A stretch of DNA of 64,000 nt from Panagrolaimus kolymaensis (GCA_028622995.1 JAJQJQ010000034.1:1240001-1304000), one strand, 5' to 3'. Counted from the first letter of the stretch, positions 50,182 through 63,863 are shown. Numbers and translations: made by a program. Notes: a model not told the origin generated them from the sequence alone.

Positions 50182-52699
50182 CGGGTGATGACTATTTTTT
50201 ATGAATAAATAGGATCTTCAGAAGAAAAAATAAATGTCTCCTCTTTTGTAGAGTCAAACATAGCAAATTTGCTTTTGATTTTTTACTAAAAATATTTATT
50301 TAAATTTCTGAACCTGGCAAAATTAGAGATGAAGATTTTATTGAATTAAAAGGACCTCAAAAAATAAAATAAAAGTCTCCTCTTTTGTAGAGTCAAACAA
50401 AGCAAATTTGCTTTTGATTTTTAACTAAAAATATTTATTTAAATTTCTGAACCTGCCAAAACGGGTGATGACTATTTTTTATGAATAAATAGGATCTTCA
50501 GAAGAAAAAATAAATGTCTCCTCTTTTGTAGAGTCAAACATAGCAAATTTGCTTTTGATTTTTTACTAAAAATATTTATTTAAATTTCTGAACCTGGCAA
50601 AATTAGAGATGAAGATTTTATTGAATTAAAAGGACCTCAAAAAATAAAATAAAAGTCTCCTCTTTTGTAGAGTCAAACAAAGCAAATTTGCTTTTGATTT
50701 TTAACTAAAAATATTTATTTAAATTTCTGAACCTGCCAAAACGGGTGATGACTATTTTTTATGAATAAATAGGATCTTCAGAAGAAAAAATAAATGTCTC
50801 CTCTTTTGTAGAGTCAAACATAGCAAATTTGCTTTTGATTTTTTACTAAAAATATTTATTTAAATTTCTGAACCTGGCAAAATTAGAGATGAAGATTTTA
50901 TTGAATTAAAAGGACCTCAAAAAATAAAATAAAAGTCTCCTCTTTTGTAGAGTCAAACAAAGCAAATTTGCTTTTGATTTTTAACTAAAAATATTTATTT
51001 AAATTTCTGAACCTGGCAAAATTAGAGATGAAGATTTTATTGAATTAAAAGGACCTCAAAAAATAAAATAAAAGTCTCCTCTTTTGTAGAGTCAAACAAA
51101 GCAAATTTGCTTTTGATTTTTAACTAAAAATATTTATTTAAATTTCTGAACCTGCCAAAACGGGTGATGACTATTTTTTATGAATAAATAGGATCTTCAG
51201 AAGAAAAAATAAATGTCTCCTCTTTTGTAGAGTCAAACATAGCAAATTTGCTTTTGATTTTTTACTAAAAATATTTATTTAAATTTCTGAACCTGGCAAA
51301 ATTAGAGATGAAGATTTTATTGAATTAAAAGGACCTCAAAAAATAAAATAAAAGTCTCCTCTTTTGTAGAGTCAAACAAAGCAAATTTGCTTTTGATTTT
51401 TAACTAAAAATATTTATTTAAATTTCTGAACCTGCCAAAACGGGTGATGACTATTTTTTATGAATAAATAGGATCTTCAGAAGAAAAAATAAATGTCTCC
51501 TCTTTTGTAGAGTCAAACATAGCAAATTTGCTTTTGATTTTTTACTAAAAATATTTATTTAAATTTCTGAACCTGGCAAAATTAGAGATGAAGATTTTAT
51601 TGAATTAAAAGGACCTCAAAAAATAAAATAAAAGTCTCCTCTTTTGTAGAGTCAAACAAAGCAAATTTGCTTTTGATTTTTAACTAAAAATATTTATTTA
51701 AATTTCTGAACCTGCCAAAACGGGTGATGACTATTTTTTATGAATAAATAGGATCTTCAGAAGAAAAAATAAATGTCTCCTCTTTTGTAGAGTCAAACAT
51801 AGCAAATTTGCTTTTGATTTTTTACTAAAAATATTTATTTAAATTTCTGAACCTGGCAAAATTAGAGATGAAGATTTTATTGAATTAAAAGGACCTCAAA
51901 AAATAAAATAAAAGTCTCCTCTTTTGTAGAGTCAAACAAAGCAAATTTGCTTTTGATTTTTAACTAAAAATATTTATTTAAATTTCTGAACCTGCCAAAA
52001 CGGGTGATGACTATTTTTTATGAATAAATAGGATCTTCAGAAGAAAAAATAAATGTCTCCTCTTTTGTAGAGTCAAACATAGCAAATTTGCTTTTGATTT
52101 TTTACTAAAAATATTTATTTAAATTTCTGAACCTGGCAAAATTAGAGATGAAGATTTTATTGAATTAAAAGGACCTCAAAAAATAAAATAAAAGTCTCCT
52201 CTTTTGTAGAGTCAAACAAAGCAAATTTGCTTTTGATTTTTAACTAAAAATATTTATTTAAATTTCTGAACCTGCCAAAACGGGTGATGACTATTTTTTA
52301 TGAATAAATAGGATCTTCAGAAGAAAAAATAAATGTCTCCTCTTTTGTAGAGTCAAACATAGCAAATTTGCTTTTGATTTTTTACTAAAAATATTTATTT
52401 AAATTTCTGAACCTGGCAAAATTAGAGATGAAGATTTTATTGAATTAAAAGGACCTCAAAAAATAAAATAAAAGTCTCCTCTTTTGTAGAGTCAAACAAA
52501 GCAAATTTGCTTTTGATTTTTAACTAAAAATATTTATTTAAATTTCTGAACCTGGCAAAATTAGAGATGAAGATTTTATTGAATTAAAAGGACCTCAAAA
52601 AATAAAATAAAAGTCTCCTCTTTTGTAGAGTCAAACAAAGCAAATTTGCTTTTGATTTTTAACTAAAAATATTTATTTAAATTTCTGAACCTGCCAAAA
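50182..52699. repeat. Domain 11: BA dimer higher-order repeat, second block
   Basis: B starts at 50182, 50462, 50742, 51161, 51441, 51721, 52001 and 52281. Spacing is 2, 2, 3, 2, 2, 2, 2 and 3 monomers: six 280-bp dimers and two 419-bp trimers with an extra caaaaaat/caaag/ttaac A unit. The dimer at 51441 matches the dimer at 11566 base for base when read side by side, although they lie almost 40 kb apart. Confidence 0.93.
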
Positions 52700-55600
52700 C
52701 GGGTGATGACTATTTTTTATGAATAAATAGGATCTTCAGAAGAAAAAATAAATGTCTCCTCTTTTGTAGAGTCAAACATAGCAAATTTGCTTTTGATTTT
52801 TTACTAAAAATATTTATTTAAATTTCTGAACCTGGCAAAATTAGAGATGAAGATTTTATTGAATTAAAAGGACCTCAAAAAATAAAATAAAAGTCTCCTC
52901 TTTTGTAGAGTCAAACAAAGCAAATTTGCTTTTGATTTTTAACTAAAAATATTTATTTAAATTTCTGAACCTGGTAAAATTAGAGATGAAGATTTTATTG
53001 AATTAAAAGGACCTCAGAAGAAAAAATAAATGTCTCCTCTTTTGTAGAGTCAAACATAGCAAATTTGCTTTTGATTTTTTACTAAAAATATTTATTTAAA
53101 TTTCTGAACCTGGCAAAATTAGAGATGAAGATTTTATTGAATTAAAAGGACCTCAAAAAATAAAATAAAAGTCTCCTCTTTTGTAGAGTCAAACATAGCA
53201 AATTTGCTTTTGATTTTTTACTAAAAATATTTATTTAAATTTCTGAACCTGGCAAAATTAGAGATGAAGATTTTAGTGAATTAAAAGGACCTCAAAAAAT
53301 AAAATAAAAGTCTCCTCTTTTGTAGAGTCAAACAAAGCAAATTTGCTTTTGATTTTTAACTAAAAATATTTATTTAAATTTCTGAACCTGGCAAAATTAG
53401 AGGTGAAGATTTTATTGAATTAAAAGGACCTCAAAAAATAAAATAAAAGTCTCCTCTTTTGTAGAGTCAAACAAAGCAAATTTGCTTTTGATTTTTAACT
53501 AAAAATATTTATTTAAATTTCTGAACCTGCCAAAACGGGTGATGACTATTTTTTATGAATAAATAGGATCTTCAGAAGAAAAAATAAATGTCTCCTGTTT
53601 TGTAGAGTCAAACATAGCAAATTTGCTTTTGATTTTTAACTAAAAATATTTATTTAAATTTCTGAACCTGGTAAAATTAGAGATGAAGATTTTATTGAAT
53701 TAAAAGGACCTCAGAAGAAAAAATAAATGTCTCCTCTTTTGTAGAGTCAAACATAGCAAATTTGCTTTTGATTTTTTACTAAAAATATTTATTTAAATTT
53801 CTGAACCTGGCAAAATTAGAGATGAAGATTTTATTGAATTAAAAGGACCTCAAAAAATAAAATAAAAGTCTCCTCTTTTGTAGAGTCAAACAAAGCAAAT
53901 TTGCTTTTGATTTTTAACTAAAAATATTTATTTAAATTTCTGAACCTGGCAAAATTAGAGATGAAGATTTTATTGAATTAAAAGGACCTCAAAAAATAAA
54001 ATAAAAGTCTCCTCTTTTGTAGAGTCAAACAAAGCAAATTTGCTTTTGATTTTTAACTAAAAATATTTATTTAAATTTCTGAACCTGGTAAAATTAGAGA
54101 TGAAGATTTTATTGAATTAAAAGGACCTCAGAAGAAAAAATAAATGTCTCCTCTTTTGTAGAGTCAAACATAGCAAATTTGCTTTTGATTTTTTACTAAA
54201 AATATTTATTTAAATTTCTGAACCTGGCAAAATTAGAGATGAAGATTTTATTGAATTAAAAGGACCTCAAAAAATAAAATAAAAGTCTCCTCTTTTGTAG
54301 AGTCAAACAAAGCAAATTTGCTTTTGATTTTTAACTAAAAATATTTATTTAAATTTCTGAACCTGGTAAAATTAGAGATGAAGATTTTATTGAATTAAAA
54401 GGACCTCAAAAAATAAAATAAAAGTCTCCTCTTTTGTAGAGTCAAACAAAGCAAATTTGCTTTTGATTTTTAACTAAAAATATTTATTTAAATTTCTGAA
54501 CCTGGTAAAATTAGAGATGAAGATTTTATTGAATTAAAAGGACCTCAGAAGAAAAAATAAAAGTCTCCTCTTTTGTAGAGTCAAACATAGCAAATTTGCT
54601 TTTGATTTTTTACTAAAAATATTTATTTAAATTTCTGAACCTGGCAAAATTAGAGATGAAGATTTTAGTGAATTAAAAGGACCTCAAAAAATAAAATAAA
54701 AGTCTCCTCTTTTGTAGAGTCAAACAAAGCAAATTTGCTTTTGATTTTTAACTAAAAATATTTATTTAAATTTCTGAACCTGGCAAAATTAGAGATGAAG
54801 ATTTTATTGAATTAAAAGGACCTCAAAAAATAAAATAAAAGTCTCCTCTTTTGTAGAGTCAAACAAAGCAAATTTGCTTTTGATTTTTAACTAAAAATAT
54901 TTATTTAAATTTCTGAACCTGCCAAAACGGGTGATGACTATTTTTTATGAATAAATAGGATCTTCAGAAGAAAAAATAAATGTCTCCTCTTTTGTAGAGT
55001 CAAACATAGCAAATTTGCTTTTGATTTTTAACTAAAAATATTTATTTAAATTTCTGAACCTGGTAAAATTAGAGATGAAGATTTTATTGAATTAAAAGGA
55101 CCTCAGAAGAAAAAATAAATGTCTCCTCTTTTGTAGAGTCAAACATAGCAAATTTGCTTTTGATTTTTTACTAAAAATATTTATTTAAATTTCTGAACCT
55201 GGCAAAATTAGAGATGAAGATTTTATTGAATTAAAAGGACCTCAAAAAATAAAATAAAAGTCTCCTCTTTTGTAGAGTCAAACAAAGCAAATTTGCTTTT
55301 GATTTTTAACTAAAAATATTTATTTAAATTTCTGAACCTGGCAAAATTAGAGATGAAGATTTTATTGAATTAAAAGGACCTCAAAAAATAAAATAAAAGT
55401 CTCCTCTTTTGTAGAGTCAAACAAAGCAAATTTGCTTTTGATTTTTAACTAAAAATATTTATTTAAATTTCTGAACCTGGTAAAATTAGAGATGAAGATT
55501 TTATTGAATTAAAAGGACCTCAGAAGAAAAAATAAATGTCTCCTCTTTTGTAGAGTCAAACATAGCAAATTTGCTTTTGATTTTTTACTAAAAATATTTA

Positions 55601-56736
55601 TTTAAATTTCTGAACCTGGCAAAATTAGAGATGAAGATTTTATTGAATTAAAAGGACCTCAAAAAATAAAATAAAAGTCTCCTCTTTTGTAGAGTCAAAC
55701 AAAGCAAATTTGCTTTTGATTTTTAACTAAAAATATTTATTTAAATTTCTGAACCTGGTAAAATTAGAGATGAAGATTTTATTGAATTAAAAGGACCTCA
55801 AAAAATAAAATAAAAGTCTCCTCTTTTGTAGAGTCAAACAAAGCAAATTTGCTTTTGATTTTTAACTAAAAATATTTATTTAAATTTCTGAACCTGGTAA
55901 AATTAGAGATGAAGATTTTATTGAATTAAAAGGACCTCAGAAGAAAAAATAAAAGTCTCCTCTTTTGTAGAGTCAAACATAGCAAATTTGCTTTTGATTT
56001 TTAACTAAAAATATTTATTTAAATTTCTGAACCTGGCAAAATTAGAGATGAAGATTTTATTGAATTAAAAGGACCTCAGAAAATAAAATAAAAGTCTCCT
56101 CTTTTGTAGAGTCAAACATAGCAAATTTGCTTTTGATTTTTTACTAAAAATATTTATTTAAATTTCTGAACCTGGCAAAATTAGAGATGAAGATTTTATT
56201 GAATTAAAAGGACCTCAGAAAATAAAATAAAAGTCTCCTCTTTTGTAGAGTCAAACAAAGCAAATTTGCTTTTGATTTTTAACTAAAAATATTTATTTAA
56301 ATTTCTGAACCTGGTAAAATTAGAGATGAAGATTTTATTGAATTAAAAGGACCTCAAAAAATAAAATAAAAGTCTCCTCTTTTGTAGAGTCAAACAAAGC
56401 AAATTTGCTTTTGATTTTTAACTAAAAATATTTATTTAAATTTCTGAACCTGGTAAAATTAGAGATGAAGATTTTATTGAATTAAAAGGACCTCAGAAGA
56501 AAAAATAAAAGTCTCCTCTTTTGTAGAGTCAAACATAGCAAATTTGCTTTTGATTTTTAACTAAAAATATTTATTTAAATTTCTGAACCTGGCAAAATTA
56601 GAGATGAAGATTTTATTGAATTAAAAGGACCTCAGAAAATAAAATAAAAGTCTCCTCTTTTGTAGAGTCAAACAAAGCAAATTTGCTTTTGATTTTTAAC
56701 TAAAAATATTTATTTAAATTTCTGAACCTGGCAAAA
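52700..56736. repeat. Domain 12: ggtaaaatt-marked units
   Basis: B starts at 52700, 53536 and 54928; the next is 56876. Many A junctions read cctggtaaaatt instead of cctggcaaaatt, a c to t change found here and in neighbouring sequence to about 57.7 kb, with one further copy near 44.89 kb. A monomers alternate among caaaaaat, cagaaaat and the B-like cagaag right junction. Confidence 0.9.
53536..56319. repeat. 1392-bp ten-monomer tandem duplication
   Basis: Copy 1 is 53536-54927 and copy 2 is 54928-56319 (one B plus nine A). The ggtaaaatt change is at 53672 and 55064, exactly 1392 bp apart. The rare ttttagtgaa change at 53276 recurs at 54668, also 1392 bp, so homology extends upstream of the first B. 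Confidence 0.88.
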
Positions 56737-58972
56737 TTAGAGATGAAGATTTTATTGAATTAAAAGGACCACAGAAAATAAAATAAAAGTCTCCTCTTTT
56801 GTAGAGTCAAACATAGCAAATTTGCTTTTGATTTTTTACTAAAAATATTTATTTAAATTTCTGAACCTGCCAAAACGGGTGATGACTATTTTTTATGAAT
56901 AAATAGGATCTTCAGAAGAAAAAATAAATGTCTCCTCTTTTGTAGAGTCAAACATAGCAAATTTGCTTTTGATTTTTTACTAAAAATATTTATTTAAATT
57001 TCTGAACCTGCCAAAACGGGTGATGACTATTTTTTATGAATAAATAGGATCTTCAGAAGAAAAAATAAATGTCTCCTCTTTTGTAGAGTCAAACATAGCA
57101 AATTTGCTTTTGATTTTTTACTAAAAATATTTATTTTAATTTCTGAACCTGGCAAAATTAGAGATGAAGATTTTATTGAATTAAAAGGACCACAGAAAAT
57201 AAAATAAAAGTCTCCTCTTTTGTAGAGTCAAACATAGCAAATTTGCTTTTGATTTTTTACTAAAAATATTTATTTAAATTTCTGAACCTGCCAAAACGGG
57301 TGATGACTATTTTTTATGAATAAATAGGATCTTCAGAAGAAAAAATAAATGTCTCCTCTTTTGTAGAGTCAAACATAGCAAATTTGCTTTTGATTTTTTA
57401 CTAAAAATATTTATTTAAATTTCTGAACCTGGCAAAATTAGAGATGAAGATTTTATTGAATTAAAAGGACCTCAAAAAATAAAATAAAAGTCTCCTCTTT
57501 TGTAGAGTCAAACAAAGCAAATTTGCTTTTGATTTTTAACTAAAAATATTTATTTAAATTTCTGAACCTGGTAAAATTAGAGATGAAGATTTTATTGAAT
57601 TAAAAGGACCTCAAAAATTAAAATAAAAGTCTCCTCTTTTGTAGAGTCAAACAAAGCAAATTTGCTTTTGATTTTTAACTAAAAATATTTATTTAAATTT
57701 CTGAACCTGGTAAAATTAGAGATGAAGATTTTATTGAATTAAAAGGACCTCAGAAGAAAAAATAAAAGTCTCCTCTTTTGTAGAGTCAAACATAGCAAAT
57801 TTGCTTTTGATTTTTAACTAAAAATATTTATTTAAATTTCTGAACCTGGCAAAATTAGAGATGAAGATTTTATTGAATTAAAAGGACCTCAGAAGAAAAA
57901 ATAAATGTCTCCTCTTTTGTAGAGTCAAACATAGCAAATTTGCTTTTGATTTTTTACCAAAAATATTTATTTAAATTTCGGAACCTGGCAAAATTAGAGA
58001 TGAAGATTTTATTGAATTAAAAGGACCTCAGAAAATAAAATAAAAGTCTCCTCTTTTGTAGAGTCAAACATAGCAAATTTGCTTTTGATTTTTTACTAAA
58101 AATATTTATTTAAATTTCTGAACCTGGCAAAATTAGAGATGAAGATTTTATTGAATTAAAAGGACCACAGAAAATAAAATAAAAGTCTCCTCTTTTGTAG
58201 AGTCAAACATAGCAAATTTGCTTTTGATTTTTTACTAAAAATATTTATTTAAATTTCTGAACCTGCCAAAACGGGTGATGACTATTTTTTATGAATAAAT
58301 AGGATCTTCAGAAGAAAAAATAAAAGTCTCCTCTTTTGTAGAGTCAAACATAGCAAATTTGCTTTTGATTTTTTACTAAAAATATTTATTTAAATTTCTG
58401 AACCTGCCAAAACGGGTGATGACTATTTTTTATGAATAAATAGGATCTTCAGAAGAAAAAATAAATGTCTCCTCTTTTGTAGAGTCAAACATAGCAAATT
58501 TGCTTTTGATTTTTTACTAAAAATATTTATTTTAATTTCTGAACCTGGCAAAATTAGAGATGAAGATTTTATTGAATTAAAAGGACCACAGAAAATAAAA
58601 TAAAAGTCTCCTCTTTTGTAGAGTCAAACATAGCAAATTTGCTTTTGATTTTTTACTAAAAATATTTATTTAAATTTCTGAACCTGCCAAAACGGGTGAT
58701 GACTATTTTTTATGAATAAATAGGATCTTCAGAAGAAAAAATAAATGTCTCCTCTTTTGTAGAGTCAAACATAGCAAATTTGCTTTTGATTTTTTACTAA
58801 AAATATTTATTTAAATTTCTGAACCTGGCAAAATTAGAGATGAAGATTTTATTGAATTAAAAGGACCTCAAAAAATAAAATAAAAGTCTCCTCTTTTGTA
58901 GAGTCAAACAAAGCAAATTTGCTTTTGATTTTTAACTAAAAATATTTATTTAAATTTCTGAACCTGCCAAAA
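56737..58972. repeat. 1396-bp duplication, second copy incomplete
   Basis: Copy 1 is 56737-58132; copy 2 is 58133-58972. B starts 56876, 57017 and 57297 recur at 58272, 58413 and 58693, each 1396 bp on. The rare ggaccacag change recurs at the same offset (56771/58167 and 57192/58588). Copy 2 ends where B at 58973 replaces the A that follows in copy 1. Confidence 0.92.
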
Positions 58973-59671
58973 CGGGTGATGAATATTTTTTATGAATAAA
59001 TAGGATCTTCAGAAGAAAAAATAAATGTCTCCTCTTTTGTAGAGTCAAACATAGCAAATTTGCTTTTGATTTTTTACTAAAAATATTTATTTAAATTTCT
59101 GAACCTGGCAAAATTAGAGATGAAGATTTTATTGAATTAAAAGGACCTCAGAAAATAAAATAAAAGTCTCCTCTTTTGTAGAGTCAAACATAGCAAATTT
59201 GCTTTTGATTTTTAACTAAAAATATTTATTTAAATTTCTGAACCTGCCAAAACGGGTGATGACTATTTTTTATGAATAAATAGGATCTTCAGAAGAAAAA
59301 ATAAATGTCTCCTCTTTTGTAGAGTCAAACATAGCAAATTTGCTTTTGATTTTTTACTAAAAATATTTATTTAAATTTCTGAACCTGGCAAAATTAGAGA
59401 TGAAGATTTTATTGAATTAAAAGGACCTCAGAAAATAAAATAAAAGTCTCCTCTTTTGTAGAGTAAAACATAGCAAATTTGCTTTTGATTTTTTACTAAA
59501 AATATTTATTTAAATTTCTGAACCTGGCAAAATTAGAGATGAAGATTTTATTGAATTAAAAGGACCTCAGAAAATAAAATAAAAGTCTCCTCTTTTGTAG
59601 AGTCAAACATAGCAAATTTGCTTTTGATTTTTAACTAAAAATATTTATTTAAATTTCTGAACCTGCCAAAA
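58973..59671. repeat. Pentamer segment between duplications
   Basis: B at 58973 (reading tgatgaatatt where others have tgatgactatt) and 59253, spaced two and then three monomers. The A unit near 59.46 kb reads gagtaaaac where others have gagtcaaac. Nothing other than satellite is present. Confidence 0.88.
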
Positions 59672-60930
59672 CGGGTGATGACTATTTTTTATGAATAAAT
59701 AGGATCTTCAGAAGAAAAAATAAATGTCTCCTCTTTTGTAGAGTCAAACAAAGCAAATTTGCTTTTGATTTTTAACTAAAAATATTTATTTAAATTTCTG
59801 AACCTTGCAAAATTAGAGATGAAGATTTTATTGAATTAAAAGGACCTCAGAAAATAAAATAAAAGTCTCCTCTTTTGTAGAGTCAAACATAGCAAATTTG
59901 CTTTTGATTTTTTACTAAAAATATTTATTTAAATTTCTGAACCTGGCAAAATTAGAGATGAAGATTTTATTGAATTAAAAGGATCTCAAAAAATAAAATA
60001 AAAGTCTCCTCTTTTGTAGAGTCAAACATAGCAAATTTGCTTTTGATTTTTAACTAAAAAAATTTATTTAAATTTCTGAACCTGCCAAAACGGGTGATGA
60101 CTATTTTTTATGAATAAATAGGATCTTCAGAAGAAAAAATAAATGTCTCCTCTTTTGTAGAGTCAAACAAAGCAAATTTGCTTTTGATTTTTAACTAAAA
60201 ATATTTATTTAAATTTCTGAACCTGCCAAAACGGGTGATGACTATTTTTTATGAATAAATAGGATCTTCAGAAGAAAAAATAAATGTCTCCTCTTTTGTA
60301 GAGTCAAACATAGCAAATTTGCTTTTGATTTTTTAGTAAAAATATTTATTTAAATTTCTGAACCTGGCAAAATTAGAGATGAAGATTTTATTGAATTAAA
60401 AGGACCTCAGAAAATAAAATAAAAGTCTCCTCTTTTGTAGAGTCAAACATAGCAAATTTGCTTTTGATTTTTAACTAAAAATATTTATTTAAATTTCTGA
60501 ACCTGCCAAAACGGGTGATGACTATTTTTTATGAATAAATAGGATCTTCAGAAGAAAAAATAAATGTCTCCTCTTTTGTAGAGTCAAACAAAGCAAATTT
60601 GCTTTTGATTTTTAACTAAAAATATTTATTTAAATTTCTGAACCTGGCAAAATTAGAGATGAAGATTTTATTGAATTAAAAGGACCTCAGAAAATAAAAT
60701 AAAAGTCTCCTCTTTTGTAGAGTCAAACATAGCAAATTTGCTTTTGATTTTTTACTAAAAATATTTATTTAAATTTCGGAACCTGGCAAAATTAGAGATG
60801 AAGATTTTATTGAATTAAAAGGACCTCAGAAAATAAAATAAAAGTCTCCTCTTTTGTAGAGTCAAACATAGCAAATTTGCTTTTGATTTTTAACTAAAAA
60901 TATTTATTTAAATTTCTGAACCTGCCAAAA

Positions 60931-63166
60931 CGGGTGATGACTATTTTTTATGAATAAATAGGATCTTCAGAAGAAAAAATAAATGTCTCCTCTTTTGTAG
61001 AGTCAAACATAGCAAATTTGCTTTTGATTTTTTAGTAAAAATATTTATTTAAATTTCTGAACCTGGCAAAATTAGAGATGAAGATTTTATTGAATTAAAA
61101 GGACCTCAGAAAATAAAATAAAAGTCTCCTCTTTTGTAGAGTCAAACATAGCAAATTTGCTTTTGATTTTTAACTAAAAATATTTATTTAAATTTCTGAA
61201 CCTGCCAAAACGGGTGATGACTATTTTTTATGAATAAATAGGATCTTCAGAAGAAAAAATAAATGTCTCCTCTTTTGTAGAGTCAAACAAAGCAAATTTG
61301 CTTTTGATTTTTAACTAAAAATATTTATTTAAATTTCTGAACCTGGCAAAATTAGAGATGAAGATTTTATTGAATTAAAAGGACCTCAGAAAATAAAATA
61401 AAAGTCTCCTCTTTTGTAGAGTCAAACATAGCAAATTTGCTTTTGATTTTTAACTAAAAATATTTATTTTAATTTCTGAACCTGGCAAAATTAGAGATGA
61501 AGATTTTATTGAATTAAAAGGACCTCAGAAAATAAAATAAAAGTCTCCTCTTTTGTAGAGTCAAACATAGCAAATTTGCTTTTGATTTTTAACTAAAAAT
61601 ATTTATTTAAATTTCTGAACCTGCCAAAACGGGTGATGACTATTTTTTATGAATAAATAGGATCTTCAGAAGAAAAAATAAATGTCTCCTCTTTTGTAGA
61701 GTCAAACAAAGCAAATTTGCTTTTGATTTTTAACTAAAAATATTTATTTAAATTTCTGAACCTGGCAAAATTAGAGATGAAGATTTTATTGAATTAAAAG
61801 GACCTCAGAAAATAAAATAAAAGTCTCCTCTTTTGTAGAGTCAAACATAGCAAATTTGCTTTTGATTTTTAACTAAAAATATTTATTTTAATTTCTGAAC
61901 CTGGCAAAATTAGAGATGAAGATTTTATTGAATTAAAAGGACCTCAAAAAATAAAATAAAAGTCTCCTCTTTTGTAGAGTCAAACATAGCAAATTTGCTT
62001 TTGATTTTTTAGTAAAAATATTTATTTAAATTTCTGAACCTGCCAAAACGGGTGATGACTATTTTTTATGAATAAATAGGATCTTCAGAAGAAAAAATAA
62101 ATGTCTCCTCTTTTGTAGAGTCAAACATAGCAAATTTGCTTTTGATTTTTTAGTAAAAATATTTATTTAAATTTCTGAACCTGGCAAAATTAGAGATGAA
62201 GATTTTATTGAATTAAAAGGACCTCAGAAAATAAAATAAAAGTCTCCTCTTTTGTAGAGTCAAACATAGCAAATTTGCTTTTGATTTTTAACTAAAAATA
62301 TTTATTTAAATTTCTGAACCTGCCAAAACGGGTGATGACTATTTTTTATGAATAAATAGGATCTTCAGAAGAAAAAATAAATGTCTCCTCTTTTGTAGAG
62401 TCAAACAAAGCAAATTTGCTTTTGATTTTTAACTAAAAATATTTATTTAAATTTCTGAACCTGGCAAAATTAGAGATGAAGATTTTATTGAATTAAAAGG
62501 ACCTCAGAAAATAAAATAAAAGTCTCCTCTTTTGTAGAGTCAAACATAGCAAATTTGCTTTTGATTTTTAACTAAAAATATTTATTTAAATTTCTGAACC
62601 TGGCAAAATTAGAGATGAAGATTTTATTGAATTAAAAGGACCTCAGAAAATAAAATAAAAGTCTCCTCTTTTGTAGAGTCAAACATAGCAAATTTGCTTT
62701 TGATTTTTAACTAAAAATATTTATTTAAATTTCTGAACCTGCCAAAACGGGTGATGACTATTTTTTATGAATAAATAGGATCTTCAGAAGAAAAAATAAA
62801 TGTCTCCTCTTTTGTAGAGTCAAACAAAGCAAATTTGCTTTTGATTTTTAACTAAAAATATTTATTTAAATTTCTGAACCTGGCAAAATTAGAGATGAAG
62901 ATTTTATTGAATTAAAAGGACCTCAGAAAATAAAATAAAAGTCTCCTCTTTTGTAGAGTCAAACATAGCAAATTTGCTTTTGATTTTTAACTAAAAATAT
63001 TTATTTTAATTTCTGAACCTGGCAAAATTAGAGATGAAGATTTTATTGAATTAAAAGGACCTCAAAAAATAAAATAAAAGTCTCCTCTTTTGTAGAGTCA
63101 AACATAGCAAATTTGCTTTTGATTTTTAACTAAAAATATTTATTTAAATTTCTGAACCTGCCAAAA
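60931..63166. repeat. 1118-bp octamer tandem duplication
   Basis: Copy 1 is 60931-62048 and copy 2 is 62049-63166, each with B spacing 2, 3, 3 (three B plus five A). The ttttagtaaaaat change at 61035 recurs at 62153 and the attttaattt change at 61883 recurs at 63001, both 1118 bp apart. One further attttaattt, at 61464, lacks a partner in copy 2. Confidence 0.88.
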
Positions 63167-63863
63167 CGGGTGATGACTATTTTTTATGAATAAATAGGAT
63201 CTTCAGAAGAAAAAATAAATGTCTCCTCTTTTGTAGAGTCAAACAGAGCAAATTTGCTTTTGATTTTTAACTAAAAATATTTATTTTAATTTCTGAACCT
63301 GGCAAAATTAGAGATGAAGATTTTATTGAATTAAAAGGACCTCAAAAAATAAAATAAAAGTCTCCTCTTTTGTAGAGTCAAACAAAGCAAATTTGCTTTT
63401 GATTTTTAACTAAAAATATTTATTTAAATTTCTGAACCTGGCAAAATTAGAGATGAATATTTTATTGAATTAAAAGGACCTCAGAAAATAAAATAAAAGT
63501 CTCCTCTTTTGTAGAGTCAAACATAGCAAATTTGCTTTTGATTTTTTACTAAAAATATTTATTTAAATTTCGGAACCTGGCAAAATTAGAGATGAAGATT
63601 TTATTGAATTAAAAGGACCTCAAAAAATAAAATAAAAGTCTCCTCTTTTGTAGAGTCAAACATAGCAAATTTGCTTTTGATTTTTTACTAAAAATATTTA
63701 TTTAAATTTCGGAACCTGGCAAAATTAGAGATGAAGATTTTATTGAATTAAAAGGACCTCAAAAAATAAATTAAAAGTCTCCTCTTTTGTAGAGTCAAAC
63801 ATAGCAAATTTGCTTTTGATTTTTTACTAAAAATATTTATTTAAATTTCTGAACCTGGCAAAA

